From Methylococcus sp. EFPC2 (GTDB taxonomy: Bacteria > Pseudomonadota > Gammaproteobacteria > Methylococcales > Methylococcaceae), in contig NZ_CP070491.1 of assembly GCF_016925495.1 (NCBI RefSeq), positions 3,918,001-3,982,000 of the forward strand: a DNA stretch of 64,000 bases, read 5' to 3'. A program made the position numbers and the translations under genes. This document shows positions 19,389 to 27,547 of the stretch, one piece after another. Under the pieces are notes generated by a model that did no database searches, had not been told where the DNA came from, and worked only from the letters and a program-made list of their open reading frames with translations. The first letter of the stretch is position 1, and every line of letters begins with the position of its first letter.

Positions 19389-21419
19389 TCAAATCGACTT
19401 GTGCTGCAGTATCAACGGCTTGTCGATGCGGACGATGGATTCGGCTTGGGGATTGAGAACGCGCGCACGGGCCGCATCGCGAAAAAATCGCACCGGCCCG
19501 TCCGCGGGGAAGCGGTCCGCGAGCGCGTCGAAGGCGGTCCAGGCTTCCTCCCAGAGTTCGTCCTGGAATAGCGTCAAGGCCTGGGCAAATTCCGGGCCGT
19601 TGTCCAGGGTGCCCAGTTCCACGGCAGACGGCAGCACCTCGCGAACCGCCACCGGTTGCGTCTTGCCGGCCAGAAGAAATCGTCCCAGGGATCGGGACGG
19701 ATGGTCCCCACAGGCATACAACAACCAGTCGGAGGCCAGCACGCGAGTACCGAGCACTTTGTTCAAGGCCTCCAGGCGGGCGGCCGTATTGACCGTATCG
19801 CCCACGGCCCGGTATTCCCCGTGTTCGTGTGCGCCGACAAACCCGACCCGCATCGGTCCGCAGTTCAATCCTATGCGCAGCGGAAGATGAATGCCGTGCT
19901 CCCGTTCGAAATCTTCGATGACGTTCTGCATCGCCAGGGCCGCGCTGAGAGCGCTGCGGTGCAATTCGACATCGTCTTCCGCGCCGATCCAGAGCGCCAT
20001 CATGGCATCGCCCTGCACGTCGGAAACGCGGCCGCCGTGGGCTGTGACCAGCGGAAACAAGCGGGCGTAATAGGCGTTCATCAGCTGGCCCAGCGCCATG
20101 GGTTCGGTCCTCTCCGCCAGCGCGGTATATTGGCCGGCGTCGCTGGCCAGACAGATTCCGTAACAAAGCCGTCCGTCCCAGTCCTGCCGGCCTTCCGGAT
20201 GGATCAGGCGGCTCGCCACTTCCACGGGAATGAATCGGCGTATGGCGGCATGGATTTGACGATGCTCGCGGGTTCGGCGCCGGTAATTGCCGATCAGGCC
20301 GCCGAGCAGCGTCAGCGGCGTAAGCCAGAGTAGCGGCAATATCAGCGGAAGGATCAGCCCTTCAAGTCCGAAAAGCACGCCCGCGAGGCCGGTGTACGCC
20401 GCGACGGACAGGGTGACGACCAGAACGCAGCGCGACATGCGCGCGCGCCGCGCCAAAACTCCCAGCGCAACGCCCAGGACGAACAGAAAAGCGGCCTGAC
20501 CGCCGGTGCCCAGCAAGGGGCGCGGGGCGCGATTCTCCAGCAGGTTCGCGATCGCCGTTGCGGTCAGTTCCAATGAACTGACCCATGAAAAGGGCGAAAA
20601 CTGCAGGCTGGTTTCGGGCTGAAAATCCTCCGCATAACCCACCACCACCACCTTGCCGCGCAAATCGGGCAATTCGCCGGCTTCGGCTCTCAGCAGGCGC
20701 GAATAGGACAGCCGCCGGATGGAGCCGGCGGGGCCGTAGTGATCGAAAAAGCGAGGTCCCCGGTTGGAAAGGACGTCACTCCAACCCTCTTGGGCCGCAC
20801 TCCGCGCCGAGCCCGTTTCGGCGTGCCGCAGGTAATGCTGCACGGCCAACAGGGGCAACGTGGGCTGATCTTCGCGCTCCCCGTGCCAGGGCAGGAAGCG
20901 GATCGTTTCGGGGCCCTGAGCCAGCAGGAAGGGCCCCGTACCCAGAGCGGCTGCGCCCAGTGTCGGGGCCGGGGACTCCTGAATTTCCGCATAAGCGTCC
21001 CCCTGCACATGCTTGAGCTTGAGCAAGGTGGCCAGCACGGAGATACCGGTCTCGTTCATCGCCCGGGCCAGCACGGCGTCCTGGGCATCGCGCGGCTCAC
21101 CGAAGACGATATCGAACACGGCGATTTCCGCACCCGCCGCTTTTAGCCGCCGCAACGCTTCCGCATGGAGCTCGCGGGGCCACTGGCCGGGATCGTCGGG
21201 TGCCTGCAAGTCCAAAGCGGATGCCCGGTCGATCGCCAGGGTCGCAACCTGTTCCGGGGGCGTTCTCGCACCTCGCAAAGCGAATAGCAGATCCAGTCCC
21301 AGCGACTCTTCCAGCAGGATGGCGTGAGGGGTCAGCCCCAGCAACGCCGTCGTCAGGCCCAAGGCAAGGCCCCACAAATTGCGCCTGAGCGAACTCGAAA
21401 GCCATGACCATGCTTTCAT
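19389..21419 (-). CDS. CHASE2-domain adenylate/guanylate cyclase
   Basis: About 676 aa from ATG 21419 (an in-frame TTG at 21458 would add 13 residues). The N-terminal membrane helix is followed by a periplasmic CHASE2 sensor domain (about 30-320: ATLAIDRASALDLQAPDDPGQWPRE in parts, FDIVFGEPRDAQDA, GKVVVVGYAEDF). Three hydrophobic segments follow (about 315-390), then a class III cyclase domain with metal-binding aspartates in LASDAGQYTAL and VQGDAMMAL and the VGDTVNTAARLEAL transition-state region. It should make cAMP (or cGMP) in response to a periplasmic signal. It lies 59 bp upstream of the FecR-TPR-barrel gene, indicating a sensor/envelope-protein pair. It is divergent from the PlcP-like gene. 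Confidence 0.85.
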   Translation of the reverse strand: MKAWSWLSSSLRRNLWGLALGLTTALLGLTPHAILLEESLGLDLLFALRGARTPPEQVATLAIDRASALDLQAPDDPGQWPRELHAEALRRLKAAGAEIAVFDIVFGEPRDAQDAVLARAMNETGISVLATLLKLKHVQGDAYAEIQESPAPTLGAAALGTGPFLLAQGPETIRFLPWHGEREDQPTLPLLAVQHYLRHAETGSARSAAQEGWSDVLSNRGPRFFDHYGPAGSIRRLSYSRLLRAEAGELPDLRGKVVVVGYAEDFQPETSLQFSPFSWVSSLELTATAIANLLENRAPRPLLGTGGQAAFLFVLGVALGVLARRARMSRCVLVVTLSVAAYTGLAGVLFGLEGLILPLILPLLWLTPLTLLGGLIGNYRRRTREHRQIHAAIRRFIPVEVASRLIHPEGRQDWDGRLCYGICLASDAGQYTALAERTEPMALGQLMNAYYARLFPLVTAHGGRVSDVQGDAMMALWIGAEDDVELHRSALSAALAMQNVIEDFEREHGIHLPLRIGLNCGPMRVGFVGAHEHGEYRAVGDTVNTAARLEALNKVLGTRVLASDWLLYACGDHPSRSLGRFLLAGKTQPVAVREVLPSAVELGTLDNGPEFAQALTLFQDELWEEAWTAFDALADRFPADGPVRFFRDAARARVLNPQAESIVRIDKPLILQHKSI

Positions 21420-21667
21420 GAGGCGGGGCTCAGGGTTGGGAACGATGCCATATTTCAAAGAGACACTGATGGACAGGCCAATGGAGTGGGGGGCGCGCGT
21501 AGTAGATGGATGAAGCGAAAAGTCGTTTTAAAATCAGCTTACTACGTGCGGCTTTATGGTAGCCGGTTCTGCGCGGCCCGTCTCGTCCCTCCATAAGCCG
21601 CGCCAAATTTCCCAGGATCCCGAGCGCGCAAGCGCTCCAAGCGGCGGGCGCTATAGGGAAGGGGTCG

Positions 21668-21711
21668 TGTCATGCAATCGTTACCCCCGCGTTACCCGAC
21701 TGTAACAAAGC
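21668..21711 (+). promoter_or_regulatory. Candidate PhoB box, four 11-bp units, upstream of plcP-like gene
   Basis: Four hexamers repeat with exact 11-bp phase: TGTCAT (21668), CGTTAC (21679), CGTTAC (21690) and TGTAAC (21701). PhoB dimers bind tandem 11-bp units of the form CTGTCATAAAW, and the first and last units match well. The array ends 46 bp before the ATG at 21758 and reads toward it. It lies in the 338-bp gap that also separates the divergent CHASE2 cyclase gene; no other clear element was seen there. Confidence 0.7.
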
Positions 21712-21757
21712 CTGCTTACGCTAACCCGCGGTATTAGCTTGTGCCCGGGGTAGCCCC

Positions 21758-22567
21758 ATGACACTCCATCACCGGACCCTCTGGATCTCCGACGTGCATC
21801 TCGGCACGCGCGGCTGTAAGGATGAATATCTGCTCGACTTCCTGCGCCACAACGACTGCGAGCGGCTCTACCTGGTCGGCGACATCGTCGATTTCTGGAA
21901 GCTGAAGAACGGGTTTTACTGGCCCGCCCGGCACAACGAGATCGTACGTGCGGTCCTCGAAAAGGCTGCGCGCGGCACCGAGGTCATCTACATCCCCGGC
22001 AATCACGACGAGATCTTCCGCGGTTATATCGGCACCACCTTCAACGGCGTCGAAATCCGCGAGCGTGCAATCCATCGAACCGCCGACGGGCGCCACCTCC
22101 TCGTATTGCACGGCGACGAATTCGACGGGGTGGTGTGCTCTAGCCGCTGGCTGGCGGTCCTGGGCAGCGAGGCATATGACCTGCTGCTGGTGGTCAATCG
22201 CTGGTTCAACCATGGCCGCCGTCTGCTCGGATTCCCCTATTGGTCCATGTCGGCCTACATCAAACACAAGGTCAAAAACGCCGTCAGCTTCATCTTCGAT
22301 TTCGAAAAGGCGCTCATGCACGCCGCCGAGGAAGAGAAACTGGACGGGGTGGTCTGCGGCCACATCCATCACGCCGCCATGCATACCCTGGACAACGGCA
22401 TCACTTACTGCAACACCGGCGATTGGGTGGAAAGCTGCACGGCGCTCGCCGAGAGCTCCGCCGGCGAGCTGACTGTCATCCGTTGGGTGGAAGAAAGCGC
22501 TCGATTACTGGAGGAACACACGCTTGAAAATTGCCCTGATAACGGACGCCTGGCGCCCACAAGTTAA
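21758..22567 (+). CDS. plcP: PlcP-like metallophosphoesterase (phospholipase C type; LpxH-like superfamily)
   Basis: A 269-aa calcineurin-like phosphoesterase. Metal-ligand motifs are intact: SDVHLGTRGC (D-x-H), LVGDIVDFW (GD), IPGNHDE (GNHD), LHGDEFD, CGHIHH and TGDWVESC. Databases often label this type UDP-2,3-diacylglucosamine diphosphatase. However, the SDVHLGTRG start, the FPYWSMSAYIKHKVKNAVS segment and the GDWVESCTA end are features I associate with rhizobial PlcP, which hydrolyses phosphatidylcholine and other phospholipids to diacylglycerol in phosphate starvation. It overlaps a GT4 gene by 44 bp and has a PhoB-box array upstream, both as expected for plcP. LpxH function is not excluded by sequence alone. 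Confidence 0.75.
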   Translation: MTLHHRTLWISDVHLGTRGCKDEYLLDFLRHNDCERLYLVGDIVDFWKLKNGFYWPARHNEIVRAVLEKAARGTEVIYIPGNHDEIFRGYIGTTFNGVEIRERAIHRTADGRHLLVLHGDEFDGVVCSSRWLAVLGSEAYDLLLVVNRWFNHGRRLLGFPYWSMSAYIKHKVKNAVSFIFDFEKALMHAAEEEKLDGVVCGHIHHAAMHTLDNGITYCNTGDWVESCTALAESSAGELTVIRWVEESARLLEEHTLENCPDNGRLAPTS

Positions 22568-23576
22568 CGGTGTCGTCACCACGCTGACGCGGAACTGCGA
22601 GCAGCTAAAAGCGCGCGGACATATCGTCGAGCTGTTCACGCCAGACCGCTTCCGCAACTGGCCATGCCCCGGTTACCAGGAGATTCGCCTCGCGTTGGGC
22701 TGCGGGCGCAAGCTGCACCGTATGCTCGACGAATTCCAGCCGGATGCCGTCCACATCGCCACCGAGGGGCCTTTGGGGCTTGCGGCGCGCGGCTATTGCC
22801 GCTCGCGCGGCTTTCCCTTTACGACGTCGTTCCATACGCGCTTCGCCGAATACGTCAACGTGCGTAGCGGCATACCGGTGGGCTGGATTTACCGGCTTTT
22901 GCGTTGGTTCCACAACGGTGCCGAGCGCACGATGACCGCGACCCCGGCCTTGATCGAAGAGCTGAAAGGGCGGGGCTTCAAGAACCCGGTCCTGTGGTCG
23001 CGGGGGGTCGATACGGCCTTGTTCAAGCCGCTGGCCAAACCGGACAGGCAGGAGCCGGTTTTTCTTTACGCCGGTCGCGTCGCCATTGAAAAAAATATCG
23101 ACGCTTTCCTGTCCCTGGATCTACCGGGCCGCAAGGTCGTGGTCGGCGATGGCCCGCAGCGGGCGGAACTGGAATCCAAATACCCGGCCGTTCGTTTCGT
23201 CGGTTACCGATTCGGCCAGGAGTTGGCGGAAGAAATCGCGGCGGCCGATGTTTTCGTTTTCCCCAGCAAGACCGACACTTTCGGCCTGGTGATGCTGGAG
23301 GCCCTGGCTTGCGGCGTCCCGGTGGCCGCGCTGCCGGTGCAGGGGCCGGTCGATGTGATACTCAGCGACAAGGTGGGTCGCCTTCACGACGACCTGTGCA
23401 AAGCCGCCCTGGCCGCGCTGGATCTGAGGCCGGAAGATTGCCGCGCCTACGCCATGAACTATTCCTGGGAAAACTGCGCTGGCCAGTTCGAAAGCCATCT
23501 GGCGCCTATCTCCCGAACCGTCATTCGACCCACCGCCTGGTGGCAGCGTCATTCGGGCGGCCGGTCTTCGACCTGA
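22524..23576 (+). CDS. GT4 glycosyltransferase, Agt-like (diacylglycerol glycosyltransferase candidate)
   Basis: A 350-aa GT4 enzyme. Motifs: ITDAWRPQVNGVVTTL at the N-terminus (typical of PimB/Agt/MgtA-type enzymes), SFHTRFAEYV, LYAGRVAIEKNI in the donor domain, and the E-x7-E site TDTFGLVMLEALACGVP near residue 252-268. It starts at TTG 22524, inside the plcP-like gene, with GGAGGA eight nucleotides upstream. In plcP-agt pairs the enzyme adds glucose or glucuronate to the diacylglycerol released by PlcP to form phosphate-free glycolipids. That role is inferred from pairing and the upstream PhoB box; other GT4 acceptors are possible. Confidence 0.78.
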   Translation: MKIALITDAWRPQVNGVVTTLTRNCEQLKARGHIVELFTPDRFRNWPCPGYQEIRLALGCGRKLHRMLDEFQPDAVHIATEGPLGLAARGYCRSRGFPFTTSFHTRFAEYVNVRSGIPVGWIYRLLRWFHNGAERTMTATPALIEELKGRGFKNPVLWSRGVDTALFKPLAKPDRQEPVFLYAGRVAIEKNIDAFLSLDLPGRKVVVGDGPQRAELESKYPAVRFVGYRFGQELAEEIAAADVFVFPSKTDTFGLVMLEALACGVPVAALPVQGPVDVILSDKVGRLHDDLCKAALAALDLRPEDCRAYAMNYSWENCAGQFESHLAPISRTVIRPTAWWQRHSGGRSST

Positions 23577-24567
23577 GGCCGCCGTGCTTTTCGCTTTCGA
23601 GACGGTGGCATGTGCCTTGACCGCTATCCGCGTTCGTCCTGAGGGGCGGGCTTGTCCTGCGTGGCGGGGGGCTAACACATCGCGAATATCATCACCGCGC
23701 CTCTCCGTTGCGAACCGGCATGCGCCGCCGAGCAACATCCCGTCGATATCCGTAAATGCCGGTTACGTCGCGGCTACGGCGGCTCCGGTTCGTTTCTGAT
23801 TTACGCCGCGCGAATATACGGCCGCAATGGCCGCCGTGGACGAATCGGCCAGCACTCCCCCGTCTAATTGATCCGCTTCGCCCTCTCCCAAGCCGCCTCC
23901 GGCGCGACAGAGCCTAAGTTGGCGGCCGGCTGAGGCGATCTCCAAGCCGGCGGGTCGAATTACGATGTAGCAACGAACCTTCTGCTTTGACCTCCCCCTC
24001 ACAAAAGGCCCCAGGCGTCATGGCCAGGTGTTTCCGCCCGGATGCTGTCGTCGTCACTCCAAAATCTAGCCAAACGCGGCAGGCAACGGCTGGGCGCTTT
24101 GCACCAATCTGCTATGGCCGTTGCCCGGTCTCTTGAAGGTGCGCCAGCACCACGCACCGATATGACAACCGTGGGTAAGGAATAAGCCTCGCGGCTGTCG
24201 CATATCTGTTACAACCCGAAAATCGTCCACAACTAATTGTTATATCGGGTTTTTCTTGCCCAGCAAGATATACCTGTCTCACTTCTGGAACACCTTGTTT
24301 TGCGGCGCTGCAAGGTACGCTAATTTTTTCCCTTTCATATCATGACCATAGGTGTATGGCATACGCATTGCGTCGGTATCGGCGAACAGAAAACGCTTCC
24401 GTAGTAATTCAGGGCGATGTCTCTCCGAGACATTCAATCGAATGCCCAATGAAGAAAACGTACTTGTGGTGGCATATCCAAAGCGTTTTATGGCGGCGCG
24501 GGTATTCCAGAAAAGCCTGCCGCCGGCCCCGGTATTTAGAGATATGACTAATTAGGAGCATGTCGAG
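23577..24567. other. About 1 kb without a convincing gene
   Basis: Composition falls from GC-rich to AT-rich across this stretch, marking the edge of the 24-33 kb accessory region. Short open frames on both strands lack ribosome-binding sites and recognisable motifs. The only structured element is the hairpin with a T-tail at 24213-24255. It probably contains the promoter of the 24568 gene. Confidence 0.5.
24213..24255 (+). terminator. Possible terminator hairpin in the intergenic stretch
   Basis: A 7-bp stem AACCCGA / TCGGGTT with a 25-nt loop that can fold further, followed by TTTTC. No protein gene ends nearby on this strand (the GT4 gene stops 637 bp upstream), so it may close a long 3' UTR or a small RNA, or be fortuitous. 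Confidence 0.3.
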
Positions 24568-25197
24568 ATGAATAACATATATAAGAAGTTTTCATGGCTA
24601 TTGGCGTTGGCGGTTTTTTATTCCGTATCGTCAGATGCCAATACATTATATGACAGCCTAGGCAGCGCAGAGGATGAAGCTTTGGCCGTCGGCGTGTTGG
24701 GCGGCGACGGCAAGAGCGAATGGGTGGCACACGGCTTCAATACCGGCAACCATGGATGGGATTTGGGGGATATAACACTCAATCTGAATCTTCCTAATGG
24801 CGGGGCCATTGCAACCCTGGCCATATATAACGGAAATCCGGGACAGCTCGGATCAACATTGGTCGGAACGCTGTCTCCCCTCGCGGCCCTCCAAAACGGA
24901 CACAACACATTTGCGCCGGCCGCCGATATATTCCTTGCCCCCGCCACGACTTACTGGGCCAAGTTGTCGCCCTCAGCCGGATACCTGGAATGGTTCGGAA
25001 GAACAAGTGGCGTTCTCGAAGGTGAAATTGCCGTTCATTTGACCAATTTCGACGTCACTAGCAGTCCTTCGCCATTAATGTTGCGCATAGAAGGAACGCC
25101 AACGCTAGAAGCGCCGGTTCCCATACCTGCGGCAGTGTGGCTGCTTGGATCGGGGCTAGCGGCATTGTTTGTCGCTAGGGGCAGGGCAAAAGCTTAG
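24568..25197 (+). CDS. Exported protein with VPxPA/PEP-CTERM-type sorting signal
   Basis: A 209-aa protein with an N-terminal signal peptide (YKKFSWLLALAVFYSVSSDA) and a C-terminal tripartite sorting tail: the motif PVPIPAAVWLLGSG, a hydrophobic helix (LAALFV) and a basic end (ARGRAKA). Such tails are processed by exosortase/archaeosortase-like enzymes and mark surface or exopolysaccharide-associated proteins. The body (VAHGFNTGNHGWDLGDITLNL, LAIYNGNPGQLGSTL) is a beta-rich module like the choice-of-anchor domains of PEP-CTERM proteins. No exosortase gene is present in this window. GGAGCATGTCGAG before ATG 24568 supplies the ribosome-binding site. Confidence 0.8.
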   Translation: MNNIYKKFSWLLALAVFYSVSSDANTLYDSLGSAEDEALAVGVLGGDGKSEWVAHGFNTGNHGWDLGDITLNLNLPNGGAIATLAIYNGNPGQLGSTLVGTLSPLAALQNGHNTFAPAADIFLAPATTYWAKLSPSAGYLEWFGRTSGVLEGEIAVHLTNFDVTSSPSPLMLRIEGTPTLEAPVPIPAAVWLLGSGLAALFVARGRAKA

Positions 25198-25276
25198 TTA
25201 CCAATAAAGGCTATCGAGTTATTGGCTTCCAGGAATTTAGGTATTGTTCTGTGCCACCCGGAATGCCGAAGAACGA

Positions 25277-25295
25277 ATTGAGCGGAACGCTCAAT
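25277..25295. promoter_or_regulatory. Perfect inverted repeat upstream of first secreted paralog
   Basis: ATTGAGCG / CGCTCAAT with a 3-nt spacer (GAA), 68 bp before the ATG at 25363. There is no T-run after it. It could be an operator for a dimeric regulator or a hairpin at the transcript start. The second paralog lacks an equivalent. Confidence 0.4.
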
Positions 25296-25362
25296 ACTCA
25301 GTGCAATTCTATATAAAGGGCATTGAGTGATTCATAAAACCCAAATGTTAAGGAGTATTACT

Positions 25363-26214
25363 ATGAGCGCTAAATTAACGGTGACCAGCGTAACAACGAC
25401 GCTACTGGCCGGGTTCGCGACTGCCGCGGTGAGTGCCGTGCCTCCCGATGCGCCGGGATTGTATGCGGGAGGCCCCACCTCGCCCCAGGTAGCCGTAACC
25501 GACCTAACGGCGTCGGAACGGTCGGCATATAGTCTGCTGGAGGCCGTTCAGCAGATAGCAGAAGCCCGGATTCATGCTCTGGGTTGCGATGACAGCGCGG
25601 GCTCTTTTCCGCTAACCATTTTCGCCAATGGTCAAAAGGGCAGCCCGGCTTCCAATACGGTTACGGTGGAGTCTCCCGGAGGGATAGGTTCCTTCACCGT
25701 ACAAGCGAATCCGGGTGGTTATGTGAACTTCCGGGGCGAAAAGATCGCTGTCAATCAGGTCGGCGCGGGTACCCTGAAAGGGAAAGCCGTGGCCAGTTAT
25801 CATGCCGATCTCGCTTATAACAGTATCAATACCATTTTGGATGGCACGGCCAGCCTGCAGCAGCAAAGCATCAATGGTATTTTGGATGCCTATTCAGGCA
25901 AGGTAATCAAGGACTTCTACCGAGACGCTTCTTGGCCGAGTGACTACCACATCTACGATTGGGGCTTGCAGTCTCTCTCGAAATTGGGATATCCGGTCAA
26001 CAAGTACTGGCAGCGGTCTATTAGCCAACGCTGGAATGGCGTGGACGGCTTCACGATCTTCGTCAAAGACCGGCTAGTTGGTGCGACCTCATGCCGCATC
26101 CAGGTAAGAACCACGGGCTTCAACGAACCGGACTATTTCTCGCAATCCGGCTACCTGGTGGTTCAAAGAGTCGCTCCTGCGGCGCCTGTAGATTGGAATC
26201 CGTTGGACGATTGA
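25363..26214 (+). CDS. Secreted protein of unknown family, paralog 1
   Basis: A 283-aa protein starting at ATG 25363 (AAGGAG seven nucleotides upstream; the GTG at 25327 is disregarded). A signal peptide (LTVTSVTTTLLAGFATAAVSA) precedes a mature domain. Comparison with the next gene shows conserved blocks: SERSAYSLLEA-x3-IAEARI, IAVNQVGAGTLK, AYSGKVIKDFY, DWGLQSLSKLGYPVNKYWQRS and VKDRLVGATSCRI. Two cysteines (in LGCDDS and TSCRI) are kept in both, consistent with one disulfide. No TM helix, no sorting signal and no known catalytic motif were seen. I do not recognise the family. Position between a PEP-CTERM-type protein and a metzincin suggests an extracellular role. Confidence 0.75.
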   Translation: MSAKLTVTSVTTTLLAGFATAAVSAVPPDAPGLYAGGPTSPQVAVTDLTASERSAYSLLEAVQQIAEARIHALGCDDSAGSFPLTIFANGQKGSPASNTVTVESPGGIGSFTVQANPGGYVNFRGEKIAVNQVGAGTLKGKAVASYHADLAYNSINTILDGTASLQQQSINGILDAYSGKVIKDFYRDASWPSDYHIYDWGLQSLSKLGYPVNKYWQRSISQRWNGVDGFTIFVKDRLVGATSCRIQVRTTGFNEPDYFSQSGYLVVQRVAPAAPVDWNPLDD

Positions 26215-26257
26215 GGCAACCGAAAATACCGCATAGTTACGTCTAATGCGAGTAAAT

Positions 26258-26292
26258 GAGCGCGCCTGGTTTATCGCTAGGCGCGCATTTTT
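26258..26292 (+). terminator. Rho-independent terminator after paralog 1
   Basis: An 8-bp stem GCGCGCCT / AGGCGCGC with a loop of 11 nt, followed by ATTTTT. It lies 45 nt after the stop codon at 26214. The rest of the 319-bp gap up to 26534 shows no other element. Confidence 0.8.
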
Positions 26293-26533
26293 ACCGCATG
26301 GACAGGGTTACCATGATAATACACTATCAAGTAGTCGTGGGGAGTGGCCGGCTATAACTCATGGATGTTTGCTTATTAAGGAGGCTATAAGCTTCAGCCG
26401 CGGCTCGGGGGCTGTTTATTATTCGCCAATTAATGGCGGGCCAATAAGGGTATCGGGTAGGTCGACTTGGTAACTTTGAAATAACCCGAGCAACAGGTGG
26501 AGCTTGTAGATCATAAACTAGGCATGAGATGGG

Positions 26534-27364
26534 ATGAATATGAATGCCAAATTTGTCGCTACATACGTGCTTAGCGGTTTACTCGGCTCAGCTTTAGCAG
26601 CCGAGCCCCCGGGCCCGCCGGATATTTATTCTGCTGGTCCCGCTGCTCCGTTCGTAGTTACCAATCTCTATACAGCCGAACGCGCAGCCTACGCATTGCT
26701 TGAAGCTGCTATGCAGATAGCGGCGGCTCGCATCATGGAAACGAGCTGTTCGCTTTCTGTGGGTGTCTATGACGTATTTGTTTTTAGCGACGGTTCCGTC
26801 CACAAACCGGATTATAGCTTTGTGGTCGTGGACTCTCCCGCCTCGACATTTACCCTCATGGCCGATCTCGATCCACCAAACACGTTTAGGGGGCAGCGAA
26901 TTGCGGTAAATCAAAGCGGATCAGGATCGTTCAAGAAGGTAGTGTTTTCAAGTTACACGGCCAAGGTATCGTTCAACTCACAAGGAACGATCATGGCCAT
27001 GGATACTTCCGTGAGCGTAATAAACGCAAGCGGCCTGCCCAATGCTTATTCGGGAAAGCTTATTGAGGACTATTACCAGGCCGTGGACGAAATAAGCGGG
27101 TTGCCCTATGTCATCGACTGGGGCTTGCAGTCTTTCTCGAAGATAGGTTATCCGGTACAAAAATATTGGCAAAGATCAAAAAGCGTGCGCGATAACTCGG
27201 TTCAGGGGCGAACCGTATTTGTCAAAGATCGTCTTGTTGGGCCAACGTCGTGTCGTATCGTTATCGATACTCATGATTATAATAATCCTGACTACTTTTA
27301 CCAGAGCGGAACGCTGACGATATCAACAGATACGCCATACCCTGGGTATCAATTCGATTTCTGA
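26534..27364 (+). CDS. Secreted protein of unknown family, paralog 2
   Basis: A 276-aa exported protein (signal peptide ATYVLSGLLGSALA, then AEPPGPPDIYSAGP). It aligns over its whole length with the gene at 25363-26214: same AERAAYALLEA-x2-QIAAARI start, IAVNQSGSGSFKK, AYSGKLIEDYY, DWGLQSFSKIGYPVQKYW and VKDRLVGPTSCRI, and the two conserved cysteines. The paralogs diverge at the C-terminus, where this copy ends in TPYPGYQFDF. Each has its own upstream gap and the first copy ends in a terminator, so they are separately expressed. No function can be assigned; carbohydrate or matrix binding is only a guess. Confidence 0.75.
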   Translation: MNMNAKFVATYVLSGLLGSALAAEPPGPPDIYSAGPAAPFVVTNLYTAERAAYALLEAAMQIAAARIMETSCSLSVGVYDVFVFSDGSVHKPDYSFVVVDSPASTFTLMADLDPPNTFRGQRIAVNQSGSGSFKKVVFSSYTAKVSFNSQGTIMAMDTSVSVINASGLPNAYSGKLIEDYYQAVDEISGLPYVIDWGLQSFSKIGYPVQKYWQRSKSVRDNSVQGRTVFVKDRLVGPTSCRIVIDTHDYNNPDYFYQSGTLTISTDTPYPGYQFDF

Positions 27365-27547
27365 ACTTTAAAAAAAATACCGTAATTGATCTTAAATCTG
27401 CCCCCAAGGTTGGGGCGTGCATATTAGCATATTGGTGTGGAGAAGTTCCGTTTAAGCCGGTCCTGGTATCGGCGCGTGTCAAAATGCAGCGGTCGGTTCA
27501 TATGATCGTTATTCTGCGTTCATTAAAATAAATAAAGCAGGAAAAAG

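Noticed and set aside
19330-20166. N-terminal 270 codons of the open frame around the FecR protein
   Set aside because: Coincide with the cyclase gene in another frame; signal peptide and ribosome-binding site place the true start at 19329.
21758-22567. LpxH (UDP-2,3-diacylglucosamine diphosphatase) as the name
   Set aside because: Superfamily motifs allow it, but the GT4 partner, the PhoB-type box and PlcP-like segments fit phospholipase PlcP better. Kept as an alternative only.
23584-24002. Short frames on both strands after the GT4 gene
   Set aside because: Arg/Pro/Ala-rich translations without start signals, typical of non-coding GC-rich DNA.
24470-24484. Sigma-54 element TGGCATATCCAAAGC before the PEP-CTERM-type gene
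   Set aside because: GG and GC are ten apart and the -24 half is good, but the -12 half (AAGC) lacks the required TT.
24352-24555. 67-codon open frame before the 24568 gene
   Set aside because: No ribosome-binding site, no recognisable motif, and another frame of similar length overlaps it; looks fortuitous.
27402-27415. CCCCAA-GG-TTGGGG palindrome before the metzincin gene
   Set aside because: Loop of two bases is too small and there is no T-run; probably chance.
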